Shown here in pieces: positions 1 to 8,277 of a DNA stretch of 64,000 nt. A model generated the notes under the pieces. The model searched no databases, had not been told where the DNA came from, and saw nothing but the letters and a program-made list of their open reading frames with translations. Source of the DNA: Salinimicrobium gaetbulicola (lineage in GTDB: Bacteria; Bacteroidota; Bacteroidia; Flavobacteriales; Flavobacteriaceae). The position numbers and the translations under genes were made by a program. The stretch lies in assembly GCF_042676025.1 (NCBI RefSeq), contig NZ_JBHTJP010000035.1, positions 248,001 through 312,000 of the forward strand. The letters run 5' to 3'. The number at the start of each line of letters is the position of its first letter. Within the stretch, counting starts at the first letter, position 1.

Positions 1-100
1 TTCCATCCTGGTCGACAGTGAGATCGAGGAAGGTTTGATCCTTACCTGCCAGGCACATCCACTTACCCCTTCCCTGAAGGTGGATTATGATGATGTTTAA
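1..100 (+). CDS. C-terminal end of a 2Fe-2S ferredoxin-type reductase (PaaE-like), partial
   Basis: Only the last 32 codons are present; the reading frame enters at base 2 and stops with TAA at 98-100. The peptide contains EEGLILTCQAHPLTPSLKVD, the usual C-terminal end of a plant-type 2Fe-2S domain, in which the Cys of LTCQ is the fourth cluster ligand. In Bacteroidota this ending is common in PaaE/flavodoxin-reductase-like proteins of phenylacetyl-CoA epoxidase systems. With so little sequence, another ferredoxin-domain oxidoreductase is possible. Confidence 0.6.
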   Translation, partial: SILVDSEIEEGLILTCQAHPLTPSLKVDYDDV

Positions 101-195
101 GATATTTTCAAAACAACAACACGCATTTAGCTGATTTTCAGGTTTTTGCATCCATCAGAATGATAAAAGTCACGTTCTAGGTTCAGAACAGATTT

Positions 196-203
196 TATCT
201 TTG
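196..203 (+). promoter_or_regulatory. Bacteroidota -7 promoter box (TATCTTTG)
   Basis: Perfect match to the TAnnTTTG -7 consensus. It ends only four bases before the ATG of the GT39 gene, so transcription would begin at or next to the start codon. No TTG -33 element is visible at the usual spacing. Confidence 0.5.
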
Positions 204-207
204 ATAA

Positions 208-1752
208 ATGAAACACAACTACCTGAAAGCCAAATTATTAAACAATTTTGGCTGGGGCGCTATACTTCTAGTGCACCTGGTAGTCATTCTATTGAGATTG
301 CTCTATGCGGTCAAGGCAGGCGTAGATCTGGATCCTGAAGAAGCCCAGTATTGGCTCTGGTCAAAACACCCAGATTGGTCTTATTATTCGAAACCCCCGT
401 TGATCGCTTACATTAATGGATTCACCACTGGTATCTTGGGGAATTATGCCTGGGCCGTGCGACTAAACGCCATTTTATTGGGGAGCCTTATTGGTCTTCT
501 CGTTTATCACATTACGAGAGACCTTTATAAAAGACCTAAGCTGGCCTTCGTAGTTTCAGTAGGCTTACTGTTATTGCCGGGCTTTCATTATATATCCCTC
601 TTTTTCACCACAGATGTTCTGGCAGTTCTGGGTTGGCTGCTAACCACTTATTTATTCTGGAAAGCCATCAAAAAAGACAGTTTCAATTCCTGGGCCCTGG
701 CTGGAGTTTTCTTCGGAATTGGACTGCTGGGAAAATATACCCTGCTTTATTTCATCCCATTTTCGTTTCTCTACCTGTTATTCACAAATCGGAGATTACT
801 GAAAAAAAGCGGCTACTACCTTTTCCTGTTCACCGGTATATTTATCTTCCTCCCCGTTATCATTTGGAACCTTAAACACGGAATGTTAGGAGTTCTACAC
901 GTGGCACATCTTGCAGGCGCTGCAAATGAGTTTCCTGGCTGGAACAAAGTCCTCGCCTATCAAACCGAATTCTTTGGTGGACAATTGCTTCTAAACCTGC
1001 CCTTGCTATGTATTTTATTCTTCTGGAAAAAGTACGGGCTCCATGAGTATTTAAAAGGGGATTTTGAACGATACGTGCTCTCGGGGATCTTGTTTGTGGT
1101 CCTTTCCTTTACTTTCCTGGCCTTTTTTAAAAGAATTAGGATCAACTGGCTGCTTTTCTCCTATTTTCCATTGTATCTCATCCTTTTAAAAGCCATCTGG
1201 CAGTCCGGCCTGTTCAGGCGCGTAAAAGTATATATGAGCATCAGTTTTTTATTACTGGTAGGCCTCATCATCCAACCCATTTTTGCTACCCAGAGGGGGA
1301 AAGTGATTCCTGTGAAAGTAGATCCCTTCAGCAAACTTATAGGCTGGCAGCACCTTGCGGAATTTATTGACAGGGATATCAGGAAACAAACCGGAAATAA
1401 GGATTTTGTGATCCTGTCAGATAAATACCAGGTGGCAGCGCAGTTATCATTTTACACTCCCGGCCAGCCTACCACTTACTGCCTGCCGTATTCCAATAGG
1501 AGGATGAACCAATATGATGTATGGGGCATTCCGGAAGATCTTACAAATCATAACAAACCGGTGGCTTTTGTAAAAGACTTTCCGTTAGAAGATGATGAGG
1601 AACAGCATGAACTTATTAATTCCGGAAATGTGGTTTACAACACAACCTTTTCGATTAATTATAAAGGTGAAAAAGTGAAGACCTATTACATTTATTTACT
1701 GGAAAAAATGCCGGTGATCTCGAAAGAACAAACTTTGTTCGTGAGATATTAA
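208..1752 (+). CDS. ArnT-like GT39 family glycosyltransferase
   Basis: A 514-residue inner-membrane protein with about 10-12 hydrophobic helices. The first periplasmic loop carries DPEEAQYWLW (residues 42-51) followed by YYSKPPL, the acidic and aromatic signature of ArnT/PMT-type enzymes that take sugar from a polyprenyl-phosphate donor and add it to lipid A, glycans or proteins. The soluble C-terminal part (about residues 380-514) resembles the periplasmic domain of ArnT-like proteins. It converges on the GT9 gene with a 4-bp stop-codon overlap. Acceptor and sugar cannot be read from the sequence. Confidence 0.85.
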   Translation: MKHNYLKAKLLNNFGWGAILLVHLVVILLRLLYAVKAGVDLDPEEAQYWLWSKHPDWSYYSKPPLIAYINGFTTGILGNYAWAVRLNAILLGSLIGLLVYHITRDLYKRPKLAFVVSVGLLLLPGFHYISLFFTTDVLAVLGWLLTTYLFWKAIKKDSFNSWALAGVFFGIGLLGKYTLLYFIPFSFLYLLFTNRRLLKKSGYYLFLFTGIFIFLPVIIWNLKHGMLGVLHVAHLAGAANEFPGWNKVLAYQTEFFGGQLLLNLPLLCILFFWKKYGLHEYLKGDFERYVLSGILFVVLSFTFLAFFKRIRINWLLFSYFPLYLILLKAIWQSGLFRRVKVYMSISFLLLVGLIIQPIFATQRGKVIPVKVDPFSKLIGWQHLAEFIDRDIRKQTGNKDFVILSDKYQVAAQLSFYTPGQPTTYCLPYSNRRMNQYDVWGIPEDLTNHNKPVAFVKDFPLEDDEEQHELINSGNVVYNTTFSINYKGEKVKTYYIYLLEKMPVISKEQTLFVRY

Positions 1753-2786
1753 AACAGGATCTCTTTGATCTTATCCACAACCTTGTGCGAAGGAATGCTT
1801 CTCATAACTTCCTCATAGCCTGCCGGGATATCTTTTCCGTAAATGGAAGTAGGAATTGCAGGATATTTGTCAAGGTCTGGAAGTAAAAAGTTTTCATCGG
1901 GCTGTCTGAAAGGGGCAAATCCGGTATACGGGTGTGTTAACCCCCATAAAGTGATCACAGGAACCCCAAAATTTGCTGCGAGATGTCCGTTTCCACTGTC
2001 CATAGAAACCATAGCATCTAATTGTGAGATCAGTGCCAGTTCCTCTTCAAAAGTGATCTTACCGGCAACACTTACCGCATTATCAAATTCCTCGTCCCAT
2101 ACCTCGAGTTCTTTTGTTTCCCGGGCGCCACCTCCAAAAAGAAAAATCTTAAGGTTGTTCTCCTTTTCAAGTTCTTTTAATACCTCTTTCATGAGGTCAA
2201 CCGGATACGCTTTGGAATCATGCTGCGCAAAAGGTGCAATTCCCAGCCACTTTTTAGGCTCCTGACCGGTGATCTTTTTTACATTTTCAGAAAGCTTTCT
2301 CTTGTGAAGAACTTCCACTTCAAAAAGGTTGACAGGAAGGTTAAGAGCCGCGAAAACATCTGCATACCTTTGGTGGGTTGGCTTCAACCTTTTGAACACC
2401 TTATTGGTCTTCCTGGTCAATAACCTTCTTTCCTTCCGGCCTTTATCGATCTGTCGCACAGGAATTCCTGCCAGCTGAAAAAAGGCTTTTAAAATGTTAG
2501 ATCTAAGTACATTGTGAAGATCTGCAACCGCATCAACACCCAGATTTTGAAGTTCCCTGGAGAGCTTTTTCAAACCAGCGATCCCTTTATGTTTCCCATG
2601 CACATCGGCTTCATACACCTCCAAATTCTTAATGTCTCTGAAAAGTGGCGCGAAGAATCTACGTGTCAGTACCGTGATCTTTACATCGGGATAGGTCTCG
2701 CTTACCCGTTTAATTACGGGAACGGTCATGGCAACATCCCCCATTGCCGAAAGTCTTATTACGAGAATGTGTTTGGGATGTTCCAT
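1749..2786 (-). CDS. GT9 family glycosyltransferase (heptosyltransferase-like)
   Basis: A 345-residue protein that begins with ILVIRLSAMGDVAMTVPVI, the classic N-terminus of ADP-heptose:LPS heptosyltransferases. A second signature, SMDSGNGHLAANFGVPVITL, lies in the C-terminal nucleotide-binding half. GT9 enzymes act at the cytoplasmic face of the inner membrane on the LPS core; the sugar used by the flavobacterial members is not established. It lies 28 bp downstream of the DUF4254 gene on the same strand, a pairing that I believe recurs in Flavobacteriia. Confidence 0.88.
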   Translation of the reverse strand: MEHPKHILVIRLSAMGDVAMTVPVIKRVSETYPDVKITVLTRRFFAPLFRDIKNLEVYEADVHGKHKGIAGLKKLSRELQNLGVDAVADLHNVLRSNILKAFFQLAGIPVRQIDKGRKERRLLTRKTNKVFKRLKPTHQRYADVFAALNLPVNLFEVEVLHKRKLSENVKKITGQEPKKWLGIAPFAQHDSKAYPVDLMKEVLKELEKENNLKIFLFGGGARETKELEVWDEEFDNAVSVAGKITFEEELALISQLDAMVSMDSGNGHLAANFGVPVITLWGLTHPYTGFAPFRQPDENFLLPDLDKYPAIPTSIYGKDIPAGYEEVMRSIPSHKVVDKIKEILF

Positions 2787-2814
2787 TTTAGAGAAAGATT
2801 GAAATGAAAATGCG

Positions 2815-3426
2815 CTATTTTTTAGTCCCTCTAAGTACAGGGTTTAGCTCATCATCATTATACATCTTCATTTGCTTATAAACCTTCATGTACTTGTCAC
2901 CATTCTCAATGTCCTGAAGTAGTTGATTGATAGCGGTAGAAAGATCTACACGTTGCTCTAAAAGTACGTCAAGTTTGGCCTGACATTTCATTTTGTGTTC
3001 TTGAGAAGCGTCCTCACGGTTCGCTTCCTCATTCATATGATAAATCTTTAAAGCAAGAATGGACAAGCGATCAATGGCCCAGGCAGGACTTTCAGAATTG
3101 ATCGTAGCATCCTCTTTTGGAGTTACATCCTTGTATTTATCAAGAAAATAACTGTCAATATATTCCACCATATCAGTCCTGTCCTGGTTAGAGGCGTCGA
3201 TCTGGCGTTTCAGCTTAAGTGCGGCAACAGGATCAATATTAGGATCACGAATAATATCTTCATAATGCCATTGTACGGTGTCGATCCAGCATTTTCTAAA
3301 CAATAAATGTTCGATCAAATGCTCTTTTTCGTCATATGGGTTAGTGAATTCTTGTCCTACGGTGTTGATCACGTGGTATTTTTCAATTACCTCCTGAAAA
3401 ACCTTGTTTGCCTTATCTGAAAACAT
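2815..3426 (-). CDS. DUF4254 family protein
   Basis: A 203-residue soluble protein, mostly helical and charged, with no signal peptide or membrane segment. I recognise it as DUF4254 from the block HLLFRKCWIDTVQWHYEDII and the following DPVAALKLKRQIDASNQDR. Its function is not known to me. Its place immediately before the GT9 gene (28-bp gap, same strand) suggests co-transcription and a role linked to LPS or surface glycan assembly; that link is inference from position only. Confidence 0.75.
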   Translation of the reverse strand: MFSDKANKVFQEVIEKYHVINTVGQEFTNPYDEKEHLIEHLLFRKCWIDTVQWHYEDIIRDPNIDPVAALKLKRQIDASNQDRTDMVEYIDSYFLDKYKDVTPKEDATINSESPAWAIDRLSILALKIYHMNEEANREDASQEHKMKCQAKLDVLLEQRVDLSTAINQLLQDIENGDKYMKVYKQMKMYNDDELNPVLRGTKK

Positions 3427-3563
3427 ATTCTATTTCTTTTAATAATGTGAACCGAAATACTTCCGAAGGAATCTTCGAAAAATTCGCGTTTTGCAAAGGT
3501 ATTAGATTTTTAGCTTTTATACAGGTTTCTAAAGATTTTCAATTCCGTGGAAAAAAGAACAGG

Positions 3564-4487
3564 TCAAAAAAAGCTTACCAAAAAGACCGGAAGCAGTAGC
3601 AGTATCCACAATAATCCTTCCCTGAACCATTTGTCATCTGACACCTGAAAATAATTGGTCACTATAATAGCCAACGGTGCAAAAAAGAATAGCAGTTCAC
3701 TACTGTTTTTTGTGGGAGCAACTATTGCAACTGTAATAGACAGAAGTGTGAATAAAAGGACCATAAACAAAGGAGTCTTATTCGTTGCACTGGATTTCTG
3801 GATCACACTCAGGTAGAAAAATGACGTCCATAGTGTTAAAGCCAGTAATAAGGCCAGGGGAATAAGGATCACAGGCTCACGATAAGCCGAAAAATCAAAA
3901 TTACTGCTCTGAAACCAGGTTGAAAAAGTATAAAAACTGTCATAAATATAAAGATGAACCGAAGTTACAATCGATAAAAGGGTAAGAAAGGCAATGGGCG
4001 GAATCAGCCAGCTTTTAAAGCGATAGCCTTCGTGAACCAGCACTCCAAAGTAAACCAGGAACAGGAAAAGGATACTCCAAAAAAAGAACAGAGACGCTAA
4101 ACAGATCCAGAAGGTAGCATCGAAGATCTTTTGGACTGTTTGTCGCTGGCTCTTTAGACTGATGATCCTACGGAGAGATAGCAATACCAGCAAGTTCGCG
4201 ATGATAACGTCGTTGTTTTTCAAACTTGCCAGAAAGAGACAGGCAAAGACTGCAAATAAAATGGTCTTGTATGAATTGCGGCTGGTAAGCTCATTTCTTT
4301 TGGAAATAAAGTTGACCATCACCACACTTAGCAGTAATAAAACGAAGATCCCGGTTTCCTTGAAAAAGCTAAGCAGCGAAGTGCCAAACAGCTCGTTGAA
4401 GTTGGCGACCATAAAAAAACTCATCATGTAAACGGCCACGAGAACGAAGTTTATGGGCCTGGATTTGCTAAAAAAGCTTGTTAACAT
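3564..4487 (-). CDS. DUF6427-like polytopic membrane protein
   Basis: A 307-residue protein made almost entirely of hydrophobic helices (about nine), starting MLTSFFSKSRPINFVLVAVY. The N-terminal motif and the neighbourhood with a small DUF6341-type protein and purD match the flavobacterial DUF6427 family as I remember it. No catalytic motif is visible. It is transcribed away from the DUF6341 gene, whose promoter overlaps this start region. Function unknown. Confidence 0.65.
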   Translation of the reverse strand: MLTSFFSKSRPINFVLVAVYMMSFFMVANFNELFGTSLLSFFKETGIFVLLLLSVVMVNFISKRNELTSRNSYKTILFAVFACLFLASLKNNDVIIANLLVLLSLRRIISLKSQRQTVQKIFDATFWICLASLFFFWSILFLFLVYFGVLVHEGYRFKSWLIPPIAFLTLLSIVTSVHLYIYDSFYTFSTWFQSSNFDFSAYREPVILIPLALLLALTLWTSFFYLSVIQKSSATNKTPLFMVLLFTLLSITVAIVAPTKNSSELLFFFAPLAIIVTNYFQVSDDKWFREGLLWILLLLPVFLVSFF

Positions 4488-4507
4488 TATGGTTTTTTAT
4501 ATTTTTG
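4478..4507 (+). promoter_or_regulatory. Flavobacterial promoter TTG-N19-TATTTTTG
   Basis: A -33 TTG at 4478-4480 and a -7 TATTTTTG at 4500-4507 are spaced by 19 bases, inside the 17-23 range known for Bacteroidota sigma-A promoters. The DUF6341 start codon follows 20 bases downstream. Confidence 0.6.
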
Positions 4508-4527
4508 TGGTTCTAAATATAACTACT

Positions 4528-4758
4528 ATGAGGGATTTTTTCGAGGGTATACAGGCGTTTTTTGAGGATTTTGCATTTGCTCCTTTAGATTATTTAAGAA
4601 CTCTGGAATTAGAAAGTTGGGCTTTGGCCAATATCGTGAACTGGTTGTTCATGCTAATTGGTTTTGTAGCATTCCTTTACTGGATGAAGCAATTGAAAGA
4701 CATCAACGACCGTAACGAAGAGAACCGTGATTCTACGGCTCACTCGTTCTTAGGATAA
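4528..4758 (+). CDS. DUF6341-like small membrane protein
   Basis: A 76-residue protein starting MRDFFEGIQAFFEDFAFAPL, then a single hydrophobic helix (NIVNWLFMLIGFVAFLYWM) and a charged tail ending TAHSFLG. The ATG at 4528 is preferred to an upstream in-frame ATG at 4465 or 4489, because the promoter -7 box lies at 4500-4507 and homologues I recall begin MRDFFE. Such proteins are often mislabelled uracil phosphoribosyltransferase. Its stop overlaps the end of convergent purD by 9 bp. Confidence 0.7.
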   Translation: MRDFFEGIQAFFEDFAFAPLDYLRTLELESWALANIVNWLFMLIGFVAFLYWMKQLKDINDRNEENRDSTAHSFLG

Positions 4759-6024
4759 ATCAAATCCCAGGTCCTTTCTAAAATACATCTTATCGAAATG
4801 TAGTTTATCTGCATTTAGGTAAGATTTTTTTAGTGCCTGTTCGAAATCATTTCCAAAGGAAGTGATAGCCAAAACTCTCCCTCCACTGGTCTTGATCTTT
4901 CCATTCTCTTCGGAAGTACCCGCGTGAAAAACTATTGAATCCTCTACATTTTCAAAGCCGGTGATCTCCTTGCCTTTTTCATAAGCTTCGGGATATCCTC
5001 CTGAAACCAACATCACTGTAGCGGCAGATTCGGCTTTCAACTGAAGCTTCACTTCATTCAACTTTCCTTCAGAAACCTTTTCGAAGATCTCTACCAGGTC
5101 AGATTCTATTCTTGGCAAAACAACTTCAGTTTCAGGATCTCCCATTCGCACGTTGTATTCTATCACAAATGGATCCTCCCCTACTTTGATCAGGCCTATG
5201 AAAACAAAACCTTGGTAAGTGATCTTGTCCCTTTTCAAACCGTCTATGGTAGGTTTGATGATCCTGTTCTCGATCTTTCTCATCAAATCGGCATCTACGA
5301 AAGGTACGGGAGAAATGGCTCCCATTCCACCGGTATTCAGGCCGGTATCCCCTTCCCCTATTCTCTTGTAATCTTTGGCGGTAGGGAGAGTTATGTAATT
5401 TTTCCCGTCGGTCAACACAAAAACACTCAATTCAATTCCGTCTAAAAACTCCTCGATAACCACAGTAGCACTGGCTTCCCCAAATTTTTCATGGGCAAGC
5501 ATGTTTTCCAGTTCAGTCTTTGCTTCCTCGAGATCTTTCAGGATCAAAACTCCCTTTCCGGCAGCCAGACCATCGGCTTTGAGAACATAAGGAGGTTGCA
5601 AACTTTCAAGGAATCTCTTTCCGGCATCCAGGCTTTTTTTCGTAAAACTTTGGTAAGCAGCAGTGGGAATATTGTTCATCGCCATAAATTCCTTGGCTCG
5701 CTCCTTACTTCCTTCCAGCAACGCGCCTCTTTTGGAGGGCCCAATCACAGCGACGTTTTTTAGAGCCTCATCTTCAGCAAAAAAGTCCTGGATCCCAAGA
5801 ACCAAAGGATCTTCGGGACCTACCACCAGCATTTCGATGTTTTCTCTTAGTACCAGGGCTTTCACAGCCTCAAAATCGGTCACTTTTAATGCAATATTGT
5901 TCGCTATTTTTGCAGTCCCGGCATTCCCCGGAGCCACAAATAATTTATCGCATTTTGGACTCTGAGAGATCTTGTATGCAAAAGTGTGTTCACGGCCGCC
6001 CGATCCTAATATTAAGATATTCAT
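4750..6024 (-). CDS. purD: Phosphoribosylamine--glycine ligase
   Basis: A 424-residue ATP-grasp enzyme that makes glycinamide ribonucleotide, the second step of purine synthesis. It starts MNILILGSGGREHTFAYKI and contains GPEDPLVLGI, LKADGLAAGKGVLI (ATP-grasp lysine), GAISPVPFV and EYNVRMGDPETEVVLPR, all standard PurD signatures. The ATG at 6024 is chosen over an in-frame upstream start at 6051 because homologues begin directly at MxILxxGSGGREH. A good promoter (TTG-N21-TATTTTTG) lies 25 bases upstream, overlapped by a 14-bp palindrome. Confidence 0.97.
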   Translation of the reverse strand: MNILILGSGGREHTFAYKISQSPKCDKLFVAPGNAGTAKIANNIALKVTDFEAVKALVLRENIEMLVVGPEDPLVLGIQDFFAEDEALKNVAVIGPSKRGALLEGSKERAKEFMAMNNIPTAAYQSFTKKSLDAGKRFLESLQPPYVLKADGLAAGKGVLILKDLEEAKTELENMLAHEKFGEASATVVIEEFLDGIELSVFVLTDGKNYITLPTAKDYKRIGEGDTGLNTGGMGAISPVPFVDADLMRKIENRIIKPTIDGLKRDKITYQGFVFIGLIKVGEDPFVIEYNVRMGDPETEVVLPRIESDLVEIFEKVSEGKLNEVKLQLKAESAATVMLVSGGYPEAYEKGKEITGFENVEDSIVFHAGTSEENGKIKTSGGRVLAITSFGNDFEQALKKSYLNADKLHFDKMYFRKDLGFDLS

Positions 6025-6048
6025 AACTGGATTTTTTAGTTGTTGCGT

Positions 6049-6080
6049 CAAAAATAATTGTTTGTAAATTGAAGCGCCAA
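6049..6080 (-). promoter_or_regulatory. purD promoter TTG-N21-TATTTTTG
   Basis: On the minus strand a -33 TTG (6080-6078) is followed after 21 bases by a perfect -7 TATTTTTG (6056-6049). The purD ATG is 25 bases downstream. Confidence 0.6.
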
Positions 6081-6089
6081 TTAATTGGC
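6076..6089. promoter_or_regulatory. 14-bp perfect palindrome, possible operator
   Basis: GCCAATTAATTGGC is a perfect inverted repeat with no spacer. It covers the -33 element of the predicted purD promoter and lies 25 bp before the start of the divergent CapK-like gene, so a dimeric regulator bound here could control both. No regulator gene is adjacent. Confidence 0.4.
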
Positions 6090-6114
6090 ATAAAAAACAA
6101 AGTATTTTAAGGTA

Positions 6115-7422
6115 TTGAACTGGTTTAGCCTCTCTTTACAACTCAATAGATTTCCTATCAATAGGGCTAAAAATGCCCTATATGAGATCCTTCAAATTCC
6201 CGAATCGGAATTTGAGGACTATGTGGAGCGCAAAAAGAACGAGATCGTCACCTATCACCTCAATAACACTCCGTTTTACCGGGAATTCTTCGGAAACAGA
6301 GGTTTTGGCGACTGGGAAAACGTTCCCATCATGCAAAAAGCCGATCTGCAACGGCCTCTAAAAGGTCGTTTCAGCAAAGGGTTTTCCTCCAAAAACGTTT
6401 ATGTAGGTAAGACTTCCGGGTCTAGCGGTCATCCCTTCATCTTTGCCAAAGACAGGTTTTGCCACGCCCTTTCCTGGGCCGAGTTCAATGACAGATACCA
6501 GTGGTATGGCATCAACCTGGACAGCTCTACCCAGGCACGGTTCTACGGAATTCCGTTAGATAGCTTCGGATATTTTAAGGAACGCCTTAAGGACCGCTTC
6601 GGATTCAGATACCGATTCCCGATTTTCGACCTCAGCGACCGAAAAATGGAAGAGTTCCTGAAGGATTTTCAGAACAAGAACTTTGATTACATCAATGGGT
6701 ACACAAGTTCAATAGTTTTGTTTGCGAAATTTCTTCAGAAGAAAGGTATCATTTTGAAAGATGTAAACCCCAACCTGAAGTTGTGTATCGTGACCAGTGA
6801 AATGTTCTTTGAAGAAGACAAAAAGCTGCTTGAGAAACAATTTGGTGTGCCGGTAGTAAATGAATATGGAGCCAGCGAACTGGGATTATTGGCTTTTCAG
6901 AATCCACAAGGGGAATGGGTGCTCAACAGCGAAACCATGTTTGTGGAGGTAGTCGATGAAAAAGGAAAAGTTGTGCCTCACGGGGAACAGGGTCGTATCG
7001 TTATTACCTCACTTTATAACAAGGCCCATCCATTCATTCGCTATGAGATAGGGGATACAGGATCCATGTCACCTAAATCGACCTTCAAAAAACCGATTTT
7101 ACAAGACCTACTAGGAAGGACCAATGATGTTGCGGTACTGCCCAGCGGAAAAGTGGTTCCCGGGCTCACATTTTACTACGTGACCAAGAGCGTGATCGAA
7201 AAAGATGGTTTTGTTAAGGAATTCATAGTCCAACAAACAGCTCCAGGCGCATTTAAAATAAGCTATGTATCAGAAGATCCGCTTTCTGCTGATAGGCTAA
7301 GAAAAGTAGAAAAAGCCATGGAAACCTACCTGGAAGAAGGGCTCGATCTCACCTTTAATCATAAGCGTACCCTCAGCCGGAATAAAAGAGGGAAATTAAA
7401 GCAGTTCGAGATCCTATTTTAA
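6115..7422 (+). CDS. CapK/PaaK-like adenylate-forming enzyme
   Basis: A 435-residue member of the ANL superfamily, resembling phenylacetate-CoA ligase and the CapK proteins of polysaccharide loci. The nucleotide loop YVGKTSGSSGHPFIF is at residues 97-110, the adenylate motif VVNEYGASELG near 250, and RYEIGDTG in the C-terminal half. The start is TTG at 6115: no in-frame ATG exists before the nucleotide loop region except MQK near residue 73, and an in-frame stop lies at 6091. Position beside GT2 and UXS genes suggests a role in activating or adding an acyl group to a surface glycan. Substrate unknown. Confidence 0.8.
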   Translation: MNWFSLSLQLNRFPINRAKNALYEILQIPESEFEDYVERKKNEIVTYHLNNTPFYREFFGNRGFGDWENVPIMQKADLQRPLKGRFSKGFSSKNVYVGKTSGSSGHPFIFAKDRFCHALSWAEFNDRYQWYGINLDSSTQARFYGIPLDSFGYFKERLKDRFGFRYRFPIFDLSDRKMEEFLKDFQNKNFDYINGYTSSIVLFAKFLQKKGIILKDVNPNLKLCIVTSEMFFEEDKKLLEKQFGVPVVNEYGASELGLLAFQNPQGEWVLNSETMFVEVVDEKGKVVPHGEQGRIVITSLYNKAHPFIRYEIGDTGSMSPKSTFKKPILQDLLGRTNDVAVLPSGKVVPGLTFYYVTKSVIEKDGFVKEFIVQQTAPGAFKISYVSEDPLSADRLRKVEKAMETYLEEGLDLTFNHKRTLSRNKRGKLKQFEILF

Positions 7423-8190
7423 GCTCACTTTTTGACGGCTTTTCACGAAGAATTGCTCCCATAAGAACAACAACATCCTAAATCCGCTTTTTAGAGCAGA
7501 GAATCCCAGCACCTTTCTATAGACTTGATAATTGTAACTTAGCATTTCCCACTTGTTCCCTGAAATGGAATGCTTTCTCATTCGGTAATAAGCCAGGGGC
7601 TTTGAAATTCCCTTAGCATTCCCGGCCTTTTTGGTGGCTAGCAGCCACAAGCCCCAGTCCTGTCTTTTCCTAATTAGCGGACAATAGATCTTGCCCAGCT
7701 TTTTGGCATTATAGATCCCCGTAAGGTTGCCAACATAATTGGCTTTCAGCAATTTTTTAAAAGGAAGGTCAACAAGAGCCTTGATCATTTTGTGGAGGCG
7801 TTTTCCCTCTTCGTTTATAAGTTCATAGCTGGCATAACATACCTCAACATTATTCTTGTTCATAAAATCAAGTTGCACTTCCAGTTTTTCAGGTTTCCAA
7901 AGGTCATCAGCATCCAGGAAACAAATGTAATTGCCTTCAGAGGCTTTGATGCCTATATTTCGGGCAAATCCCGCCCCTTGATTAGTGGGTAAGGGATGTA
8001 GTCTGATCCTTTCGTCCTTTTCAAGCAATGCCTTAACGATCTCTATTGTCCCGTCTTGAGAAGCATCGTCGATTACCAGTAACTCCCAGTTTTCAAAGGT
8101 TTGTTCCTGTACGGACCGAATACTTTCAGAAATAAAATGAGCCGAATTATAGGCCGGCATCACAATAGAAACTAGAGGATTATTATTCAT
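7414..8190 (-). CDS. GT2 family glycosyltransferase
   Basis: A 258-residue GT-A fold enzyme beginning PLVSIVMPAYNSAHFISESI. It has VIDDASQDGT for nucleotide binding and the metal-binding motif CFLDADDLWKPEKL at about residue 95, then a helical C-terminal tail that may lie along the membrane. It would transfer a nucleotide-activated sugar during cytoplasmic assembly of a surface polysaccharide. Its end overlaps that of the CapK-like gene by 9 bp. It may be co-transcribed with the UDP-glucuronate decarboxylase gene 87 bp upstream. Confidence 0.9.
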   Translation of the reverse strand: MNNNPLVSIVMPAYNSAHFISESIRSVQEQTFENWELLVIDDASQDGTIEIVKALLEKDERIRLHPLPTNQGAGFARNIGIKASEGNYICFLDADDLWKPEKLEVQLDFMNKNNVEVCYASYELINEEGKRLHKMIKALVDLPFKKLLKANYVGNLTGIYNAKKLGKIYCPLIRKRQDWGLWLLATKKAGNAKGISKPLAYYRMRKHSISGNKWEMLSYNYQVYRKVLGFSALKSGFRMLLFLWEQFFVKSRQKVSLK

Positions 8191-8277
8191 TAAATGAGTT
8201 TTGAGTTCATTCCCTGCTTCTATTATAAAAATATCTTTTGAACGACCAAATTCCCTCGGAAGGATCCCATAAACTTG

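Noticed and set aside
960..1145. Reverse-strand open frames over real genes, here and at many other places
   Set aside because: They lie wholly inside well-recognised genes, have no family resemblance and show the composition of a shadow frame.
1771..1779. Perfect DnaA box TTATCCACA
   Set aside because: It is single and lies inside the coding end of the GT9 gene, where it encodes part of the VVDKIKEI segment; no cluster or AT-rich unwinding region is near.
3370..3375. CACGTG core within DUF4254
   Set aside because: The flanks (TTGAT and GTATT) do not fit the parS consensus and the site is coding.
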